Shown: positions 18,691-27,183 of the stretch, piece after piece
Layout of the letters: each line of letters starts with the position of its first letter
How positions within the stretch are numbered: the first letter of the stretch is position 1
From: Campylobacter concisus
GTDB lineage: Bacteria; Campylobacterota; Campylobacteria; Campylobacterales; Campylobacteraceae
DNA: 64,000 nt
Direction of reading: 5' to 3'
Assembly: GCF_003048835.2 (NCBI RefSeq)
Contig: NZ_CP060705.1
Location: 1-64,000, forward strand
Made by a program: the position numbers and the translations under genes
The notes under the pieces: model-generated
The model's database searches: none
Told to the model about the DNA's origin: nothing
Seen by the model: the letters and a program-made list of their open reading frames with translations, nothing else

Positions 18691-19341
18691 TCACTCCACC
18701 TTATATCCAGTGCCTCGTACGGTTTTTAGGCAAATGGCTGGGATCTTAGCTCTGATCTCCATTGCGAGCGATCTTATGCGGTCTTGTGATAAGGTTTCGT
18801 TTTTATATAGATGATGATCTATCTCGTCGTAGGTGACGACGTGGGGCGAGTTTTTACATAAAATTTCAAGCAGCTGGCTCTCTTTTTTGCCAAGGTAGAT
18901 GACCTCGTCTCTTTTCTTATGCAAAGGGAGTCTTTGTCAAATACTAGGCCATTTTTTAGCTCAAATTTAGAGCCTAAAAGCACCTTGCAAAGCTAAAGGC
19001 GTGAAATAAAAACTCTTCAGGGTAAAATGGCTTGATGATAAAGTCACTCACATAGCGTAGTAAATCCTCTTAAAAACGCTAGGGACGCTAACGCCCCGCA
19101 AAAGCATAATGGGAGTGATATTTTGGCTATCTCTTATAAATTTAACCAGATCAAGGTTTAAATTTCTAGCCTTTACGTCAAAAACGTACAGATCATATCT
19201 GTTGCCACACTCAAAGTCCTTGATGACTGAGCACGCACTTTTGAGCTGGATCATCCTAAACTCAAAGCGGTAAAGCGATGCATTTAGGATGATATTTTGC
19301 CAAAAGTCGATTAAGAGCAAAGAGCAGCAAAGCTTCTTCAT
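18691..19341 (-). pseudogene. Frameshifted OmpR-family response regulator
   Basis: Pieces in different frames add up to one regulator. The 5' piece (97 codons from 19341) contains a receiver-like YDLYVFDVKARNLNLDLV and RDSQNITPIMLL. The next frame gives RYVSDFIIKPFYPEEF, with the conserved K-P of receivers, and the next GSKFELKNGLVFDKDSL. The last piece (18691-18924) is a winged-helix domain, LGKKESQLLEILCKNSP to VRGTGYKVE. Each join (near 19070, 18983 and 18923) is restored by adding one base. The ATG overlaps the stop of the upstream cytochrome gene (TGATG), so it once belonged to that operon. Confidence 0.82.
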
Positions 19342-20045
19342 CAGCCAGCCATGCCACCGCCAGCTGGTTTTTTGGCGTCTTTTTCAGCCTTTTGTTTTAA
19401 AAATTCTTCTTCGTCTTTTGTAGGTTTGTATTCATCTTTGAAGAATTTTTGCTTAGTTTCGATCCTCTTTTCGATCATCTTTTTATCATAAATTTTATAT
19501 GACGGCTTCCAGTACTCAAGGTAGTTTCTAAAGCCAGCGCTGTGACCTGCGTCGTAGTGGCAGTTTACACATTTTAGCTCTTTAGGAGTGCCAAGAAGCT
19601 TTTTGTAGTGAGCGTGCATCTTTTGAGCCTGCGCTGAAGTGCTATTGCTGTCTATCACGTTTGTGTGGCAGCTTGTGCAGCCGTTGTCAAAGACAAAATG
19701 CTCGCGATTTTTGAGGTTTTTGTGCCAGTCGATTGCGTTAGGATCGCCAAAGAAATGCACCCAGCCCTCTAAAATGCCATTTTTCGCCTTTGTTAGGGCG
19801 TATTTTGCGATGTTGTCATGTGGTATATGGCAGTCGACGCATCTTGCTTTGATGCCGGTTTTGCCCTTGCCGCTGTGGATGTCGTCGTTATAGGCGATCA
19901 CCATAGGATCCATCTCGTGGCAAACTACGCAGAATTTATCCCCACTTGTCTCATCAAGTGCGTAATGAACTGGCAGAACGACTAAAAATCCAACAATTCC
20001 GCTTATGAAGATTATAAGCGCTAGTAATTTTTTTGAAATTTTCAT
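19341..20045 (-). CDS. NapC/NrfH-family tetrahaem cytochrome c (FccC-like)
   Basis: Membrane-anchored quinol dehydrogenase that passes electrons from menaquinol to periplasmic reductases. One N-terminal membrane helix (LLALIIFISGIVGFLVV) is followed by four CXXCH haem sites: CVVCH, CVDCH, CTSCH and CVNCH. The C-terminus is long, Lys-rich and ends PAGGGMAG. The ATG at 20045 overlaps the stop of the upstream cytochrome gene (ATGA); an ATG at 20066 is less likely. Pairing with a small tetrahaem cytochrome resembles fccB-fccC of Wolinella. The broken regulator follows. Confidence 0.87.
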   Translation of the reverse strand: MKISKKLLALIIFISGIVGFLVVLPVHYALDETSGDKFCVVCHEMDPMVIAYNDDIHSGKGKTGIKARCVDCHIPHDNIAKYALTKAKNGILEGWVHFFGDPNAIDWHKNLKNREHFVFDNGCTSCHTNVIDSNSTSAQAQKMHAHYKKLLGTPKELKCVNCHYDAGHSAGFRNYLEYWKPSYKIYDKKMIEKRIETKQKFFKDEYKPTKDEEEFLKQKAEKDAKKPAGGGMAG

Positions 20046-20479
20046 GGTGTTACTCCATTCATCCATTGTGGCACCTCGTGTTCATGGCACTCAGAGCACA
20101 TGTTTGTAGATGGTTTGTGCTCGTTGTGGCACTCGTCGCAATACAAAGTTGGACCATCGTGAACAGAGTTGTGAGGATTTGCCTTTAGAGTATCCATAAA
20201 TTTTAGTCTATCAGCTAGGAGTTTTTTACTCTTGTGGCAAGATAAACAGCCAGCGTCGCCGATCGCTTTAAATTTGCTAGGATCATCGCCTTGGTTTTGG
20301 TGACAATCAACGCAGTCAAAGCTTAGATGTTCGTGATGAGGTTTGATCTTATACTTGGCTCTTAGCTCATCAGAGACTGCTACTTTTGTGACGTTTAGAT
20401 CGCCCTTTGGCATATCGGCACCAAAGAGATGAAACGAAAATAAACAGGCAAAAATAGCGATGAATTTAAGCTTATTCAT
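20042..20479 (-). CDS. Periplasmic tetrahaem cytochrome c (FccB-like)
   Basis: Small soluble electron carrier. A Sec signal peptide (MNKLKFIAIFACLFSFHLFGA) precedes four CXXCH sites, CVDCH, CLSCH, CDECH and CSECH, spaced as in the small tetrahaem cytochromes and in the haem domain of flavocytochrome c fumarate reductases. The start at 20479 has AAAGGAAAAGGGT upstream; an ATG at 20515 would add a non-signal extension. It is translationally coupled to the NapC-type gene. The flavin subunit it would normally serve is not adjacent, but a candidate lies at 43256. Confidence 0.87.
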   Translation of the reverse strand: MNKLKFIAIFACLFSFHLFGADMPKGDLNVTKVAVSDELRAKYKIKPHHEHLSFDCVDCHQNQGDDPSKFKAIGDAGCLSCHKSKKLLADRLKFMDTLKANPHNSVHDGPTLYCDECHNEHKPSTNMCSECHEHEVPQWMNGVTP

Positions 20480-20685
20480 ACCCTTTTCCTTTCTATTAAG
20501 ATTTATAAACATCAAATTTCAATGAAAAACTAATATTTTTACTTAAACTTACTTTTATGAAATTATAGTCCTTGCTTGATTAAATCTGCATTAATAATAT
20601 TTTAGAGTGCTAAAATATAGACTAGTTTTATGAAGTTGAATTTTAAAGAAAATGGCAATTAAGCTAAATAAAATGGAAAATAAAA

Positions 20686-20691
20686 TATAAT
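20686..20691 (+). promoter_or_regulatory. -10 element of tRNA-Val
   Basis: TATAAT within AAAATATAATCCC, 11 bp upstream of the first tRNA base. Confidence 0.65.
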
Positions 20692-20702
20692 CCCAAATCT
20701 TT

Positions 20703-20778
20703 GGTCCCGTAGCTCAGTTGGTAGAGCACTACCTTGACATGGTAGTGGTCGATGGTTCGAGTCCATTCGGGGCCACCA
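20703..20778 (+). tRNA. tRNA-Val (GAC)
   Basis: A 76-base cloverleaf. The acceptor GGTCCCG pairs with CGGGGCC, the D-arm carries AGCTCAGTTGGTAGAGC, the anticodon stem CTACC/GGTAG encloses TTGACAT with anticodon GAC, and the T-arm has GGTTCGAGTCC. CCA is encoded at 20776-20778. It stands alone with a TATAAT box just upstream. No integrase or duplicated 3' end was seen nearby, so it is not visibly used as an attachment site. Confidence 0.96.
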
Positions 20779-21029
20779 TTTCTATATCAAATTCTCCAAA
20801 ACACAAAAATCCAAAAAATAAAATTTAAAAATATTTTTTTGTAACTCTACCATTTTTAAATTTTTAAACTAAATCCCTAAAATACGGCAAATTTTTACTA
20901 AATTTAACTCAAAAATTTATAACTTCATATTTCTAAAATGTCACAACTGTACCAAAGTACAATAGCAAAGAACTAAAATATTTACTTATAATTGCAGCAT
21001 AAAAACTAAAAACATAAAAAGGAAATGTT

Positions 21030-22322
21030 ATGAGTAAAGTTAAAGGACTAATAAAATCAATAATCGGCACGGATGCCATCGTCGCAGTTGATGCTAACGG
21101 AAATCAAAGAACTCTAAAAGCAGGCGACGTGATCTATGACAACGAGGTCATAAAAGAGCAAGATGGCGTAAAGGTTGAGGTGCAGGCTGCGCAAACTCAA
21201 AATGAAAATGCTAGCGATGAGACTGGCAAAGAGATAGCATCGCTACAAGAGCAATTATTAAATGGTAAAAATATCTCTGATCTTGAAGAGACTGCAGCTG
21301 GCGGCACTCAATCAGCAGGTGGAGTAAGCTCGAATGGCGTGAGCCTTGGCGCTGCTGGCTTTACAAATGGCGGTCACTACTCAAACGTAAATGCAAATTT
21401 TGGCGATCTAAGCTCTCAAGCAAATGCTAGCGTAGAGGCTTTTACAAATGTAAGCGGTGGCGCAAGCGAGGAGGACTTTAGTCTTGACACACTTGCAGCT
21501 GCGATAGATAATGCATATAACAATATATTGCCACAGACTCTAGAAGTATCTGCCACAGCAGTTGATGATAACGTAGTGACTGGTAATACAGATCAGGCAG
21601 TAAGCAGCAACCTTGACATCGAGGGCAATATCTTAGAGCATGAAAATTCACAAAGAACAGGTCTGCATATCACAAACGATAGCACTCCAGCTTTAGTTGG
21701 CAAGGCTACTTCAAACGCTACTATAAGCATATTTGATGGCGAAGGTGAAAATGCACCACTGCTTGGCACGACAACTGCTGATAATGATGGCAACTGGTCA
21801 TATGCTCCAACTTCGCCTTTAGCTGATGGAGATCATAAATTTACTATCGAAGCTAGTAAAGTAGCTGCAAATGGCGAAGAACTAAAAGCTACAAGTACGC
21901 AAGAGATAACTGTCGATACAGACAATAGCACCTTGTCTATCACAAAAATATCTACTGATGACTTTTCTGACCTGTCACACTATAACGCAATGTATGATAG
22001 CAATAAAGAATATGACTTCTCGCCGACTATCGAGGGCAAAGCAGAGGCATTTGCCGATGTAAATTTAGTTGTGAAAACAGCTGATATTCACTACTCAGAT
22101 GGTAGTGTTAAATGGGGTCACGTAGTAGAAGAGTTAAGTGCCAAGGCTGACGCTGAAGGCAACTGGAAAGTTGAGAGTGGTGTTTTAAACAATAGAGATT
22201 TTGAATACAAAGTTGAAGCATCATCAGTAGACGAGGCTGGCAACAAATACTCTGAGCCACAAGCAACGACATTTTATATGCCACTTGAGCCTATAACCGT
22301 CGCTCCAACAGACCACCTATAA
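21030..22322 (+). CDS. Short LapA-like retention-module protein with Ig-like repeats
   Basis: Residues 1-90 match the retention module of large type I-secreted adhesins: VKGLIKSIIGTDAIVAVDAN, DGNQRTLKAGD-type core and a TAAG motif at residues 88-91, the site cut by LapG-type periplasmic proteases. A low-complexity Ser/Gly/Asn linker follows. Then come about two bacterial Ig-like repeats (NDSTPALVGKATSNATISIFDG ... TITVDTD-like blocks near 215-300 and 320-420). The 430-residue protein ends without the Asp/Gly-rich RTX nonapeptides and C-terminal secretion signal of such adhesins, which are usually thousands of residues. AAAAGGAAA precedes the ATG. No secretion genes are adjacent. Confidence 0.78.
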   Translation: MSKVKGLIKSIIGTDAIVAVDANGNQRTLKAGDVIYDNEVIKEQDGVKVEVQAAQTQNENASDETGKEIASLQEQLLNGKNISDLEETAAGGTQSAGGVSSNGVSLGAAGFTNGGHYSNVNANFGDLSSQANASVEAFTNVSGGASEEDFSLDTLAAAIDNAYNNILPQTLEVSATAVDDNVVTGNTDQAVSSNLDIEGNILEHENSQRTGLHITNDSTPALVGKATSNATISIFDGEGENAPLLGTTTADNDGNWSYAPTSPLADGDHKFTIEASKVAANGEELKATSTQEITVDTDNSTLSITKISTDDFSDLSHYNAMYDSNKEYDFSPTIEGKAEAFADVNLVVKTADIHYSDGSVKWGHVVEELSAKADAEGNWKVESGVLNNRDFEYKVEASSVDEAGNKYSEPQATTFYMPLEPITVAPTDHL

Positions 22323-22336
22323 AACATAAAATTAAT

Positions 22337-22355
22337 GTGGAGAGCCTTTCTCCAC
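22337..22355. terminator. Stem-loop between convergent genes
   Basis: GTGGAGA (22337-22343) pairs with TCTCCAC (22349-22355) between the retention-module gene and the convergent symporter gene. The T-tracts on either side are weak, so it may act in both directions. Confidence 0.6.
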
Positions 22356-22367
22356 TCACTCTTAAAT

Positions 22368-23801
22368 TTACTTCAAATACTCTTTTACGTCGTACTCTTT
22401 GCCGGTATCGTGATCTTTTAAAAGCCTTGCTACGACGGGGCTTAGAAGGATAATGGCGATCAAATTTGGCACAACCATAAGACCGTTAAACATATCAGCT
22501 AAACTCCAGACAAAATCGACCTTTTGCAAGCTGCCTAAAAAGACAAAAACGACAACTAAAATTTTAAAAATTTTAACCGCCTTTGCGCCAAAAAGGTAGC
22601 GCACGTTGATCTCAGCGAAGTAGTACCAGCCAATGATCGTCGTAAATGCGAAGAAAAATAGGCAGATCGCCACGAAGCTATAACCGCCAGTTTTGCCAAA
22701 GATATGCGACGAGAAGGCCTCTTGCACCAAGGTGATGCCTGTAAAGACCGCCTTGCCGTTTTCAAAGCTGATGACGTTTGCTGTTAGCACCACAAAAACG
22801 GTTATATTTAGGATGACAAAGGTGTCTATAAAGACGCTCATTATGCCAAGGACAGCTTGATCGACTGGGTGTTTGACGTTTGCAGCAGCGTGTGCGTGCG
22901 GAGTAGAGCCCATGCCAGCTTCGTTGCTAAAAAGTCCCCTTGCGATGCCGTATCTCATAGCAGCTGCGATGCTAGCGCCAGTTGCGCCGCCCCAAGCAGC
23001 CGAAGGATCAAATGCAGCTCTAAAGATTAGTGAGATCGCCTCTGGGATTTGGTGAAAATTTAAGGCGATTATAACCACGCCAACGACGATGTAAAGTAGC
23101 GCCATTAGCGGCACGATCTTTTCAGCGACCCTTGCGATCGCTTTTACGCCACCTATGAAAATTAGCGCGCAAATGAGAGCCAAAAACGCCCCTGTTAGCC
23201 ACTGCGGTATGCCAAAAGCGCCACTAAAGCCATCAGATATGGAGTTTGCTTGAACCATGTTGCCGATAAAGCCAAGTGCGATGATGATAGCGATAGCGAA
23301 AAATCCAGCTAGAAATTTCGCCCACTTTCCATTTAAGCCGCGGCTTATGTAAAAGGCTGGACCGCCTATTGTGTGGCCGCTGTCGTCCTTCGTGCGGTAA
23401 ATTTGAGCGAGGCAAATTTCAGCGAAATTTGTAGCCATGCCCAAAAAGGCTGCGCACCACATCCAAAAAATGGCTCCAGGACCGCCCATGATAAGAGCTG
23501 TCGTCGCACCCACGAGGTTTCCAGTGCCAACTTGCGCGGCGATAGCGGTTGCTACTGCTTGAAACGAGCTCATACCAGCCTTGCCAGCAGCCTCGCCGTG
23601 AAGCGAGAAATTTCCAAAAAGCTTGCCTAAACCCATTTTAAATTTAAAAATTTGAACAAAGCCAAGTCTAATGGTAAAAAATAGTCCAGTACCGCAAAGT
23701 AGGGCGATAAGGAAGTATGGACCCCAAAGAAATGAATTTATACTTTCAACACAATTATTTAAAATTTCAGCAAAATTTGTAGGCATTTTCTTGACTTTCA
23801 T
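22368..23801 (-). CDS. Alanine/glycine:cation symporter (AGCS family)
   Basis: Sodium-coupled amino-acid importer with about ten to eleven membrane helices. GPGAIFWMWCAAFLGMATNFAE, GTGNLVGATTALIMGGPGA and GLFSNEAGMGSTPHAHA are AGCS signature blocks, and 477 residues is normal. The N-terminus could begin at the first Met or at MPTNFAEIL five codons later; ribosome sites do not decide. It is monocistronic, with a long empty spacer upstream. The substrate (Ala, Gly or Ser) is unknown. Confidence 0.92.
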   Translation of the reverse strand: MKVKKMPTNFAEILNNCVESINSFLWGPYFLIALLCGTGLFFTIRLGFVQIFKFKMGLGKLFGNFSLHGEAAGKAGMSSFQAVATAIAAQVGTGNLVGATTALIMGGPGAIFWMWCAAFLGMATNFAEICLAQIYRTKDDSGHTIGGPAFYISRGLNGKWAKFLAGFFAIAIIIALGFIGNMVQANSISDGFSGAFGIPQWLTGAFLALICALIFIGGVKAIARVAEKIVPLMALLYIVVGVVIIALNFHQIPEAISLIFRAAFDPSAAWGGATGASIAAAMRYGIARGLFSNEAGMGSTPHAHAAANVKHPVDQAVLGIMSVFIDTFVILNITVFVVLTANVISFENGKAVFTGITLVQEAFSSHIFGKTGGYSFVAICLFFFAFTTIIGWYYFAEINVRYLFGAKAVKIFKILVVVFVFLGSLQKVDFVWSLADMFNGLMVVPNLIAIILLSPVVARLLKDHDTGKEYDVKEYLK

Positions 23802-24369
23802 TGGTGTAGTTTAGAGAGCGAGTATATTTAAAAAAATATAAAATTAGAATAAATAAGAAAAATTTTTTAGCTTGGCTTAAAATTTCGTGCTAGTTTTCGG
23901 CTTACTCGCGGTGAACTTGCTTTTCTAGCAAGATTTTACGACCAATATTTTTACGCTCTAAGGCGTTTTTTGATTGAAAATTTCTAAATTTATCTCACAG
24001 TGAAGGTTTAGAATGGCTAAAATTATTTCTTGATTTTTGGATTTTAAAATTAGGTTTTTGCGTTTTTTAGAAGGCTTTTACAAACAATTCGCTGTTTTTC
24101 CTGCGTGGGCATAGCTTGGCAAAACGTATTTGACTATTAGTTTTGCTAAAAATTTTATCAAAAGCGTTTAAAAGGCTTTGGCTATTAAATTGCTTAGTCA
24201 TCTTTGTAAAATTTGCCCGTCTTTTGTTTAACTGGGTTAAATTTACCGCTTTGCACCGATTTTTATAAAATTAGGCAAACTAGCAAAATACCTTGCAGAC
24301 TACCAGTAAGTTTTCTTTCTGGTTTAAGTTTAATGGTAAAATTTTCAGCCTTACCGCGTAATTTTAACG
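23802..24369. other. 568-bp gene-free spacer
   Basis: AT-rich, no open frame of note on either strand, no tRNA or recognised RNA. It contains a small hairpin CTTGCT / AGCAAG (23936-23941 with 23947-23952). It must hold the symporter promoter at its left end. The rest looks like decayed sequence. Confidence 0.55.
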
Positions 24370-25020
24370 CTATTCTATAGGCTTAAACTGCGTAAAATCC
24401 ACACCGGTCGCGTCAAGAACCGCACGCGAATAAAAGTAAAAACTATAAAACAAATCATCATCGTAAAAGTGCTCTTCCCAAAGCTCCTCGTCGTTTTCAT
24501 CGCTTTGCGGCCACAGGTATTTTTCGGCTAGCATATCAGCAAAGCTACCCAGTGGTGTAGTATGATTAATTTTATCGGCATCGCTACAAACCATAAGCAT
24601 AAACGCGAAAAATTCACCCAGACGGGACACGATAAGCTCTGCCACCTCGTCTTTATCGCCGTTATCAGCGACCAACTTCGCCCGCATAAAAATTCTCGCC
24701 AAAAATACAAGTGCAAAAGGCGTAGCGTGCCAAAAAGTACTTTGATGCTCTATTTCTTTAAAAATTTTATCAAGCACGTCACAAGCAGCTTTGGCGTTAA
24801 ATTTTGCTTCATTGTTATTTGCTGGATTTGCCGTATTTTGTCCGCTATTTGACTTGCTGGTAGTCAAACTTTGCGTCAAATCTTTCTTGCCGATCGCTGC
24901 CGAAAGCTGTTTAAAAATTTCTGGAAATCTGCTTGCTCTGCCATAAGTCGTCGTTAATCTACTCCAAGGCACGTCTTCTATCTTTAAATTTGCGATGTAC
25001 GCTAAAATTTGCTTGTTCAT
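24370..25020 (-). CDS. Hypothetical protein, 216 aa
   Basis: Not recognised. Soluble, probably helical, with a low-complexity Ser/Asn stretch at about 55-72 and a strongly acidic, aromatic C-terminus (SDENDEELWEEHFYDDD). The start at 25020 has AAAAGGA at proper spacing; an ATG two codons earlier lies in the ribosome site. Such acidic single-copy genes beside decayed DNA are often immunity-type or accessory genes, but nothing in the sequence proves that. Confidence 0.6.
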   Translation of the reverse strand: MNKQILAYIANLKIEDVPWSRLTTTYGRASRFPEIFKQLSAAIGKKDLTQSLTTSKSNSGQNTANPANNNEAKFNAKAACDVLDKIFKEIEHQSTFWHATPFALVFLARIFMRAKLVADNGDKDEVAELIVSRLGEFFAFMLMVCSDADKINHTTPLGSFADMLAEKYLWPQSDENDEELWEEHFYDDDLFYSFYFYSRAVLDATGVDFTQFKPIE

Positions 25021-25086
25021 CTGCATTCCTTTTAAAATTTACTCTTATACTTGCCATAAATAAATCTGACAGAGTAAAGCCTAAAT

Positions 25087-26271
25087 TTAGCCTTTTGACT
25101 TTATCTTTTCTAGCCACTCATTTAGTGTTTTTTCAAAGCCTATGCCCTTGCTTTTGTAAAAAACGAGCGGTTTTTCTAGGTATTTTTGCTCGACCCAGCC
25201 GCCAAAATCATGCGGATAAATGTAGTCTTTGCTCTCTTTTGTGTGATTTTTTAGATATGGCGGAATTTTTAAAATTTCCTCGCTTTGCACGTATCTTAGG
25301 GCGGCATTTATCGCGTTGTAGCTGGAGTTTGACTTTGGCGAGCTGGCTAGATAGATAGCGCACTGAGCCAGTATGATCCTAGCCTCTGGAAAGCCTATCT
25401 CTTTTACCGTGCTTAGCGTGCTTGCGGCTAAATTTAGCGCATTTGGGTTTGCGTTGCCGATGTCTTCGCTGGCAAATATCGCCATCCTTCTAGCGATGAA
25501 GTCCGCACTCTCGCCAGAGTCTATGAGCCTTGCAAGGTAGTATATGACGGCGTTTTCATCGCTTCCACGCAGACTTTTTATAAAAGCGCTTGCTAGCTCG
25601 TAGTGCGTGTCATCCTCTTTTGCTCCCTCTTTTAGGGCATTTTGGCGAAGTGTTTTTAAATTTTCTAAGCTTACATTTTCATCAAGTGTGACGGCAAATT
25701 CTAGTAAATTTAGCATGGCTCTTGCGTCGCCGCCACTACTTTTAAAGAGATATTCCTTTGCCTCCTCGTCTATGCTAAATGAAATTTGCTCTTTGATCTT
25801 GCCAAGAAGCTCCTCAAAATCTCTACTACTAAGCGGTCTAAACTCAAAGAGCATCGAGCGACTTCTGATGCCTGAACTTAGCGTGAAAAAGGGATTTTCG
25901 GTGCTAGCGCCGATAACTAGGGCTTTGTAGTTTTCCATGGGTATAAGCAGTGCTTCTTGCTGGGTTTTGCTAAGCCTGTGGATCTCGTCTATGAAAAAGA
26001 GTGGCTTGTTTAGGGCGTTTTCGTAGTTTTTTAAAATTTTGCGAAAGTCATCTATCTTTAAATTTCCGCCGTCAAACTCGTAAAAGTCGTAGTTTGCCCC
26101 ACTTGCCACAGCCCTTGCAAAGCTCGTCTTGCCACAGCCTGCTGGACCATAAAATATGGAGTGCGGTATCTTGCTTGTGGCTATAAATTTTAAAAAGGCT
26201 GCTTTAACCGCCTTTTGGCCGCAAATTTCATTCAAGTTTTTTGGTCTAAACATCAGTGCAAGTGAGCTCAA
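25087..26271 (-). CDS. rarA: Replication-associated recombination protein RarA
   Basis: AAA+ ATPase of the RarA/MgsA/WRNIP1 family that acts at stalled replication forks. The 394-residue protein has LMFRPKNLNEICGQ, Walker A YGPAGCGKTS, Walker B FFIDEIHR, sensor GASTENPFF, and the family-specific RGSDENAVIYYLARLIDSGE and MAIFASEDIGNANPNAL blocks. It ends with a clamp-loader-like C-terminal domain. Only 2 bp separate it from the upstream flavin-binding gene, so they are likely co-transcribed. Confidence 0.94.
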   Translation of the reverse strand: MSSLALMFRPKNLNEICGQKAVKAAFLKFIATSKIPHSIFYGPAGCGKTSFARAVASGANYDFYEFDGGNLKIDDFRKILKNYENALNKPLFFIDEIHRLSKTQQEALLIPMENYKALVIGASTENPFFTLSSGIRSRSMLFEFRPLSSRDFEELLGKIKEQISFSIDEEAKEYLFKSSGGDARAMLNLLEFAVTLDENVSLENLKTLRQNALKEGAKEDDTHYELASAFIKSLRGSDENAVIYYLARLIDSGESADFIARRMAIFASEDIGNANPNALNLAASTLSTVKEIGFPEARIILAQCAIYLASSPKSNSSYNAINAALRYVQSEEILKIPPYLKNHTKESKDYIYPHDFGGWVEQKYLEKPLVFYKSKGIGFEKTLNEWLEKIKSKG

Positions 26272-26273
26272 AT

Positions 26274-26804
26274 TTACTCCTTTGCCGCTTTTGGCAAAAT
26301 TTTGGCCTTTGCGCTAAGGCTCTCTATCTTTAGCTCGTAAATTTTCATGTTTTTTAGCCCATACTCGGCTGCCACGTCAAAGGTGCTCATCGCGTAGGCG
26401 GTGTATTTTTGACTGAGAATTTTTAAAATTTCATATCTTTTTGCATCATCTGTCACTTCGTAAGCTCTTGTTTTTGCGATGGCACTTTTGTATTCAGTCG
26501 TAAAGACTTTGCCGCCAAGCGCCTTGCCGTCGTTCTTTATCGCTTCTAGCTCGCTATCATTTAGGTGCGGGACTTTATTAAAGCTAACGCAGACAAACTC
26601 CACTTTTCGCCCATTTTGTAGCAGTTTTGCCTTGCTACCAGCGGTCGCTCCGTGCACAAAAATGCTCTCACCAAACCTAACAGGCGAGATAGGCACGCTA
26701 AAAATTTCTCCCTCTTCATCAATGCATGAGATTACGCCGTATTCGCAACCATCGATGATCTCAAGCGCCTCGTCAGGGCTTAGTTCTCTATCTTTTCGCC
26801 TCAT
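26274..26804 (-). CDS. Pyridoxamine 5'-phosphate oxidase-like flavin split-barrel protein
   Basis: Likely FMN-binding split-barrel protein of the NimA/5-nitroimidazole-reductase-like branch. MRRKDRELSPDEALEIIDGCEYGVISCID and PVRFGESIFVHGATAGSKAKLL are typical of that group, and the Met start with MRRxDR is characteristic. The function may be flavin-dependent reduction; the substrate is unknown. The ATG at 26804 is preferred because AAAAAAAGG lies 6 bp before it, giving 176 aa. Confidence 0.82.
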   Translation of the reverse strand: MRRKDRELSPDEALEIIDGCEYGVISCIDEEGEIFSVPISPVRFGESIFVHGATAGSKAKLLQNGRKVEFVCVSFNKVPHLNDSELEAIKNDGKALGGKVFTTEYKSAIAKTRAYEVTDDAKRYEILKILSQKYTAYAMSTFDVAAEYGLKNMKIYELKIESLSAKAKILPKAAKE

Positions 26805-26882
26805 TTTCATCCTTTTTTTGCAAATTATTTTAAAATTTAAGTGCTTAAAGGCTAGTATAACGCAAAAATTTCAAGGAAAAAT

Positions 26883-27176
26883 ATGAAAAAATTTGCCATT
26901 TTTGCCCTTTTTTTGGGCGTAAATTTACTTGGTGCAAGCGAGGTTTGCAAGGAGTATGTAAAGCAAAGCAGGCTCTATCTTGACGAGCTTTACGCCAAAG
27001 AGAGCAAGAAGCTTGCAGGTGATGAGAAAGCGCTAAGGCTTTTTGAGCTTAAATTTGATGAGTTTAAGCAAAGGCAAATCGGCCAAGAGGCGATGATAAT
27101 GCAAAATAACGATGAGAAATTTTGCAAAAGCGAGCTAGAAAAGGTAAATAAGCTTCTTACTGAGCTTAAAAAATAG
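26883..27176 (+). CDS. Small periplasmic protein, 97 aa
   Basis: A Sec signal peptide (KKFAIFALFLGVNLLGAS) is followed by a helical, Lys/Glu-rich mature part of about 78 residues. It has two cysteines, in SEVCKEYV and EKFCKSEL, that could form a disulphide across a helical hairpin. AAGGAAAAAT precedes the ATG. No function can be assigned. It is convergent with ung. Confidence 0.65.
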   Translation: MKKFAIFALFLGVNLLGASEVCKEYVKQSRLYLDELYAKESKKLAGDEKALRLFELKFDEFKQRQIGQEAMIMQNNDEKFCKSELEKVNKLLTELKK

Positions 27177-27183
27177 CTCAAAT

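Noticed and set aside
20703-20778. tRNA-Val as an integration site for the retention-module gene
   Set aside because: No integrase and no repeated tRNA 3' end was found downstream.
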